Below, in pieces: positions 61,582 to 64,000 of a stretch of DNA of 64,000 bases. The notes under the pieces are model-generated. The model ran no database searches, had not been told where the DNA came from, and saw only the letters and a list, made by a program, of their open reading frames with translations. Every line of letters begins with the position of its first letter. The first letter of the stretch is position 1. Source of the DNA: Bacteroidota bacterium (lineage in GTDB: Bacteria; Bacteroidota; Bacteroidia; Bacteroidales; UBA4417); the NCBI GenBank assembly GCA_013376995.1, contig JACAAZ010000011.1:7332-71331 (forward strand), read 5' to 3'. The translations under genes were made by a program, and so were the position numbers.

Positions 61582-61653
61582 TAGCCGGTAGGGGAATCGA
61601 ACCCCTATTACCAGGATGAAAACCTGACGTCCTAACCGTTAGACGAACCGGCC
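61582..61653 (-). tRNA. tRNA-Glu (anticodon UUC)
   Basis: A full cloverleaf on the minus strand. Acceptor stem GGCCGGT pairs with ACCGGCT (G1-U72 wobble), the D-arm GTCTAACGGTTAGGAC, anticodon loop TTTTCAT with anticodon TTC, and the T-arm AGGGGTTCGATTCCCCT. Discriminator base A73; CCA is not encoded. It precedes rpsT by 24 bases and may be on the same transcript. Confidence 0.95.
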
Positions 61654-61671
61654 GGTTATTTTTTGAGGCTG

Positions 61672-61701
61672 CAAAGGTAAAACTATTTTTTAAATCAGCA
61701 A
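61672..61701 (-). promoter_or_regulatory. Promoter of tRNA-Glu
   Basis: On the minus strand TTG (61699-61701) is followed after 19 bases by TACCTTTG (61672-61679). The transcription start would fall just upstream of the tRNA. The spacing matches that of the rpsF promoter. Confidence 0.6.
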
Positions 61702-61841
61702 GAGGGCAAACAAAAATCCTGTAATATTTTTAAACAGGGTATTTTTCTTCTATGCCAGACGGTTCGTTGCCATGGTATTCCTTATGAAACCAGCATCACT
61801 CAAAAGCCAGGAAGACTATGGGGTGCATAGTTTGATGCCGC

Positions 61842-62456
61842 TTATTGGTGACCAGCTAATCGATTCCTGATATCAGATATTGCAATAGGGGGATGATCCA
61901 TTGGGCCGAGCATGGCATTCATGATCCTGGCTTCTGAAAAATGAGGGAGATCAATCACTCTGATTGATTTATCGGTTATCACTCCTTTATCAATAAGTTC
62001 CTGCCTCTTGGTTCCTCTCAACAATGGAGTATCTGGTGTTACCCAAAGGTTTCCATCCCGAAAGATGATGTTTGCAAAGGAAGTGTCGGTAATATAACCA
62101 TCTTTGACAATTAGAATATCATCTTCGGTCACACCTTCGAGAAGTTTTGTGAAGCCTCTCCTGTCTAAGTACTTATGTGAATAATCAATAGAATTGTCTT
62201 CTGTTATCCGAAGGGTCCTGATCGTCCTTGGTTTGTATGGTTCCCAGGTAATTGAACGGATTGAAGTATCGTAAATGACCCTACATTTGACAATGCCTGA
62301 GTGCAAACCTTCCGGACACTTCAATAAGTTTTCAAGGGGCGTATTTAGTATTGTTTTATGAATTTCCATTATTGAGCATTCCATGCGCTGCTTGTGCAGA
62401 TGCAGGTTACATGGGATGCCATCCCTGAATTTTATGGTCTCAAGTAAAAGGGACAT
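61842..62456 (-). CDS. pabC: Aminotransferase class IV (aminodeoxychorismate lyase-like)
   Basis: A 204-residue PLP enzyme. The probable catalytic lysine is in YSHKYLDRRGF, and the cofactor block is ITDTSFANIIFRDG. It probably releases p-aminobenzoate from aminodeoxychorismate for folate synthesis. It overlaps the pabB gene by 17 bases on the same strand. Confidence 0.85.
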   Translation of the reverse strand: MSLLLETIKFRDGIPCNLHLHKQRMECSIMEIHKTILNTPLENLLKCPEGLHSGIVKCRVIYDTSIRSITWEPYKPRTIRTLRITEDNSIDYSHKYLDRRGFTKLLEGVTEDDILIVKDGYITDTSFANIIFRDGNLWVTPDTPLLRGTKRQELIDKGVITDKSIRVIDLPHFSEARIMNAMLGPMDHPPIAISDIRNRLAGHQ

Positions 62457-63435
62457 ACACTTTAGCTATCATTTCCCGGTATTCCTTTTCTGCTTCACTG
62501 AAGGAGGTGATTCCGCCACCACTTTTAAATATCATGCCTTCCGGTGTGGACTCAATGAACCGTATCATTACCCCGCTATCCAGGTTATTGCCATCAAAAT
62601 AACCGAAAACTCCTGTGTAGAATCCTCGATCATACGTTTCAGTTTCCCGGATGATCTGTAATGTCCTTTCTTTTGGAGCCCCGCTGATTGATCCTGCAGG
62701 CAGGATCCTGAAGAGTATGCTGCCTAGATTTTCCCGGTAATTATCCGGCAGAATGCCGGTTATTCTTGAACTGGCTTGCAATAAAGCCCCATAATTGGTT
62801 TCAATCCTGCCGATATACCTGAATTCTTCTACCTTCACCTGTGATGCAACGCCTCCAAGGTCATTCCTTATCAGGTCCACAATGGTGTAATGTTCAGCAA
62901 GTTCTTTTGGATCGGAGAGAAGCTTTTGCTCAGCATCTGGCAATGAGGCATCAATCGTCCCTTTCATGGGGAAGGAGGAGATTTTGCCATTTTCGATCCT
63001 AATAAAAGTTTCAGGAGAAAAAACCACGAAGCGGTTATTGAACCATAGTTTGTAAGGGGCATCGCTTCTGTCGAAAATTTCATGCAGGTCAAGGTTGACC
63101 GCAATAGGAGTAGGGCAGGTAAGATTAAGCAGGTAACTGTTTCCATATTCAATTTCCCTGGCAACCTTGTCATATTGAAAGGCATAGGATTCAAAAGTGA
63201 CTGGAAATTTACTGAAGGTCATCTTTTTGCCAGTTCCTGCATCAAAAGGCTGTCCATTCCCAAATCCATGAATACAAAACTGGAGCATTTCCGGGTCCAG
63301 GTCTATAAGCGGCTGGATAATGGAATGTTCCGCCATGAAATCAACGATGAACAGGAAAGGTTTCTTTTGGGAACCATAGCTGTTCATAAGCCTGATGGCT
63401 GTATTTTTGTCAGACAAGGAATGTGCCTTCATCAT
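62440..63435 (-). CDS. pabB: Aminodeoxychorismate synthase component I
   Basis: A 331-residue chorismate-binding enzyme that converts chorismate and ammonia to aminodeoxychorismate in folate synthesis. It contains the chorismate-binding motifs SSRITGILPDN and GSISGAPKERTLQIIR, and ends in a typical FKSGGGITSFSEAEKEYREM region. Its N-terminus is short, as in many Bacteroidota forms. I kept the ATG at 63435; 63432 and 63387 are alternatives. It is divergent from pabA by 21 bases. Confidence 0.9.
   Translation of the reverse strand: MMKAHSLSDKNTAIRLMNSYGSQKKPFLFIVDFMAEHSIIQPLIDLDPEMLQFCIHGFGNGQPFDAGTGKKMTFSKFPVTFESYAFQYDKVAREIEYGNSYLLNLTCPTPIAVNLDLHEIFDRSDAPYKLWFNNRFVVFSPETFIRIENGKISSFPMKGTIDASLPDAEQKLLSDPKELAEHYTIVDLIRNDLGGVASQVKVEEFRYIGRIETNYGALLQASSRITGILPDNYRENLGSILFRILPAGSISGAPKERTLQIIRETETYDRGFYTGVFGYFDGNNLDSGVMIRFIESTPEGMIFKSGGGITSFSEAEKEYREMIAKVYVPFT
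63402..63409 (+). promoter_or_regulatory. Putative -7 box (TATTTTTG) of pabA
   Basis: TATTTTTG on the plus strand lies 47 bases before the pabA ATG, inside the pabB coding region. The expected upstream TTG is imperfect (CTG). Confidence 0.35.
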
Positions 63436-63456
63436 GCAAACATACTGATTTCTGTT

Positions 63457-64000
63457 ATGAAACCCTCGGTATTACTGGTCGACAACCATGATTCATTTAC
63501 TTACAATCTGGCAGGAATACTGGAAGAATCGGGTTTGTGCAAGTTGAAGGTTTGTTTCAACGATCAACTGCGAATGGGCATGATGAAGTCCTGTGATAAG
63601 ATCCTGTTTTCACCTGGTCCGGGTATTCCCAAAGAGTACCCCCAAATGAGGGAAATTATTGAGAGATTTGGTGCAAGTAAAAGCATTCTTGGAATTTGCC
63701 TTGGGCATCAGGCTATTGTTGAATCATTAGGAGGTTCATTATTTCGGCTTAACAAGGTAATGCATGGTTCACGTCAGCAGATTCAACTGTCAGAACCGCT
63801 TGATCCATTGTTTCTGGGTCTGCCAAAACGGTTTCATGTAGGATTATATCATTCATGGGCAGCAAATCCCTCTAACCTGCCGTCAAGTCTGCATGTTACA
63901 GTAACTGGCAGAGATGGAATAATTATGGGTATTTCCCATGATTCAATGGACCTGAAAGGTCTTCAATTTCATCCGGAGTCCTATATGACCGAATATGGGC
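63457..64000 (+). CDS. pabA: Aminodeoxychorismate/anthranilate synthase glutamine amidotransferase (partial)
   Basis: The gene runs off the window's right end; 181 codons are present. It is a class I glutamine amidotransferase with the catalytic triad visible: Cys in ILGICLGHQ, and His and Glu in QFHPESY. The oxyanion strand is FSPGPGIP. It supplies ammonia to PabB. The start reads MKPSVLLVDNHDSFTYNLAG. With no trp gene nearby and pabB next door, PabA is the better name, though TrpG-like dual use is possible. Confidence 0.9.
   Translation, partial: MKPSVLLVDNHDSFTYNLAGILEESGLCKLKVCFNDQLRMGMMKSCDKILFSPGPGIPKEYPQMREIIERFGASKSILGICLGHQAIVESLGGSLFRLNKVMHGSRQQIQLSEPLDPLFLGLPKRFHVGLYHSWAANPSNLPSSLHVTVTGRDGIIMGISHDSMDLKGLQFHPESYMTEYG

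Overview
This window is chromosomal DNA from a member of the Bacteroidota, most likely a Bacteroidia-type lineage. The evidence is the gene content: a type IX secretion (T9SS) plug protein, two proteins with C-terminal T9SS type A sorting domains, a full Bat aerotolerance operon, and DUF4293, DUF3078 and DUF5777 family proteins. The best promoter candidates fit the Bacteroidota pattern TTG-N18/19-TAnnTTTG, and I see no strong Shine-Dalgarno sequences. I found no phage, insertion sequence, rRNA operon or CRISPR array. The genes are densely packed and mostly on the minus strand.

Layout. 1-7.3 kb holds recR, a MORN-repeat protein, a HAD phosphatase, a DUF4293 membrane protein, a YfcE-type phosphoesterase, corA, mscL, a DUF3078 protein and a double TonB_C protein. 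7.4-15.9 kb is the operon moxR - DUF58 - DUF4381-like - batA - batB - batC - batD - batE. 16-17.2 kb is an exported C1 peptidase. 17.4-26.2 kb is a nine-gene respiratory cluster: an Ig-domain cytochrome lipoprotein, a DUF5777 barrel, a monohaem cytochrome c, a heptahaem cytochrome c, cytochrome b, a Tat-exported iron-sulfur protein, a 10-TM NrfD protein, an Ig-like membrane protein and a multihaem lipoprotein on a collagen-like stalk. It is followed by a divergent FNR-like regulator with four correctly placed cysteines and an MFS transporter. 28.7-32 kb is an orphan hybrid histidine kinase.

32-45 kb carries an M23 peptidase, sodB, a copper set (copA, CDF exporter, HMA protein), an endonuclease, an rRNA-methyltransferase-like gene, a nucleotide-sugar dehydrogenase, an acyltransferase, a PfkB kinase and dnaX. 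45.4-50.5 kb is a plus-strand block: deacetylase, FemAB-like, upp, a membrane protein and an ABC permease. 50.5-57.9 kb holds the T9SS plug, a small membrane protein, an unusual protein combining alpha-CTD-like, sigma-4-like and winged-helix segments, a SpoU methyltransferase, rpsF-rpsR-rplI, a GxxExxY protein behind a repeat array, and wecB. 58-64 kb holds a heptamer/octamer minisatellite, radC, two T9SS cargo paralogues, tRNA-Glu-rpsT and the pab genes (pabC, pabB and a divergent pabA cut by the window end).

How they work together. The cytochrome cluster has the parts needed to take electrons from menaquinol (NrfD, cytochrome b), pass them through iron-sulfur and multihaem proteins, and deliver them to lipoprotein cytochromes probably at the outer membrane, yet it contains no recognisable terminal reductase. 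The adjacent FNR-like regulator and a perfect TTGAT-N4-ATCAA site upstream of the last gene suggest oxygen control. With the Bat operon and iron SOD, this points to an organism that meets changing oxygen. The electron conduit and the sigma-4-like DNA-binding protein are the two most promising undescribed items.
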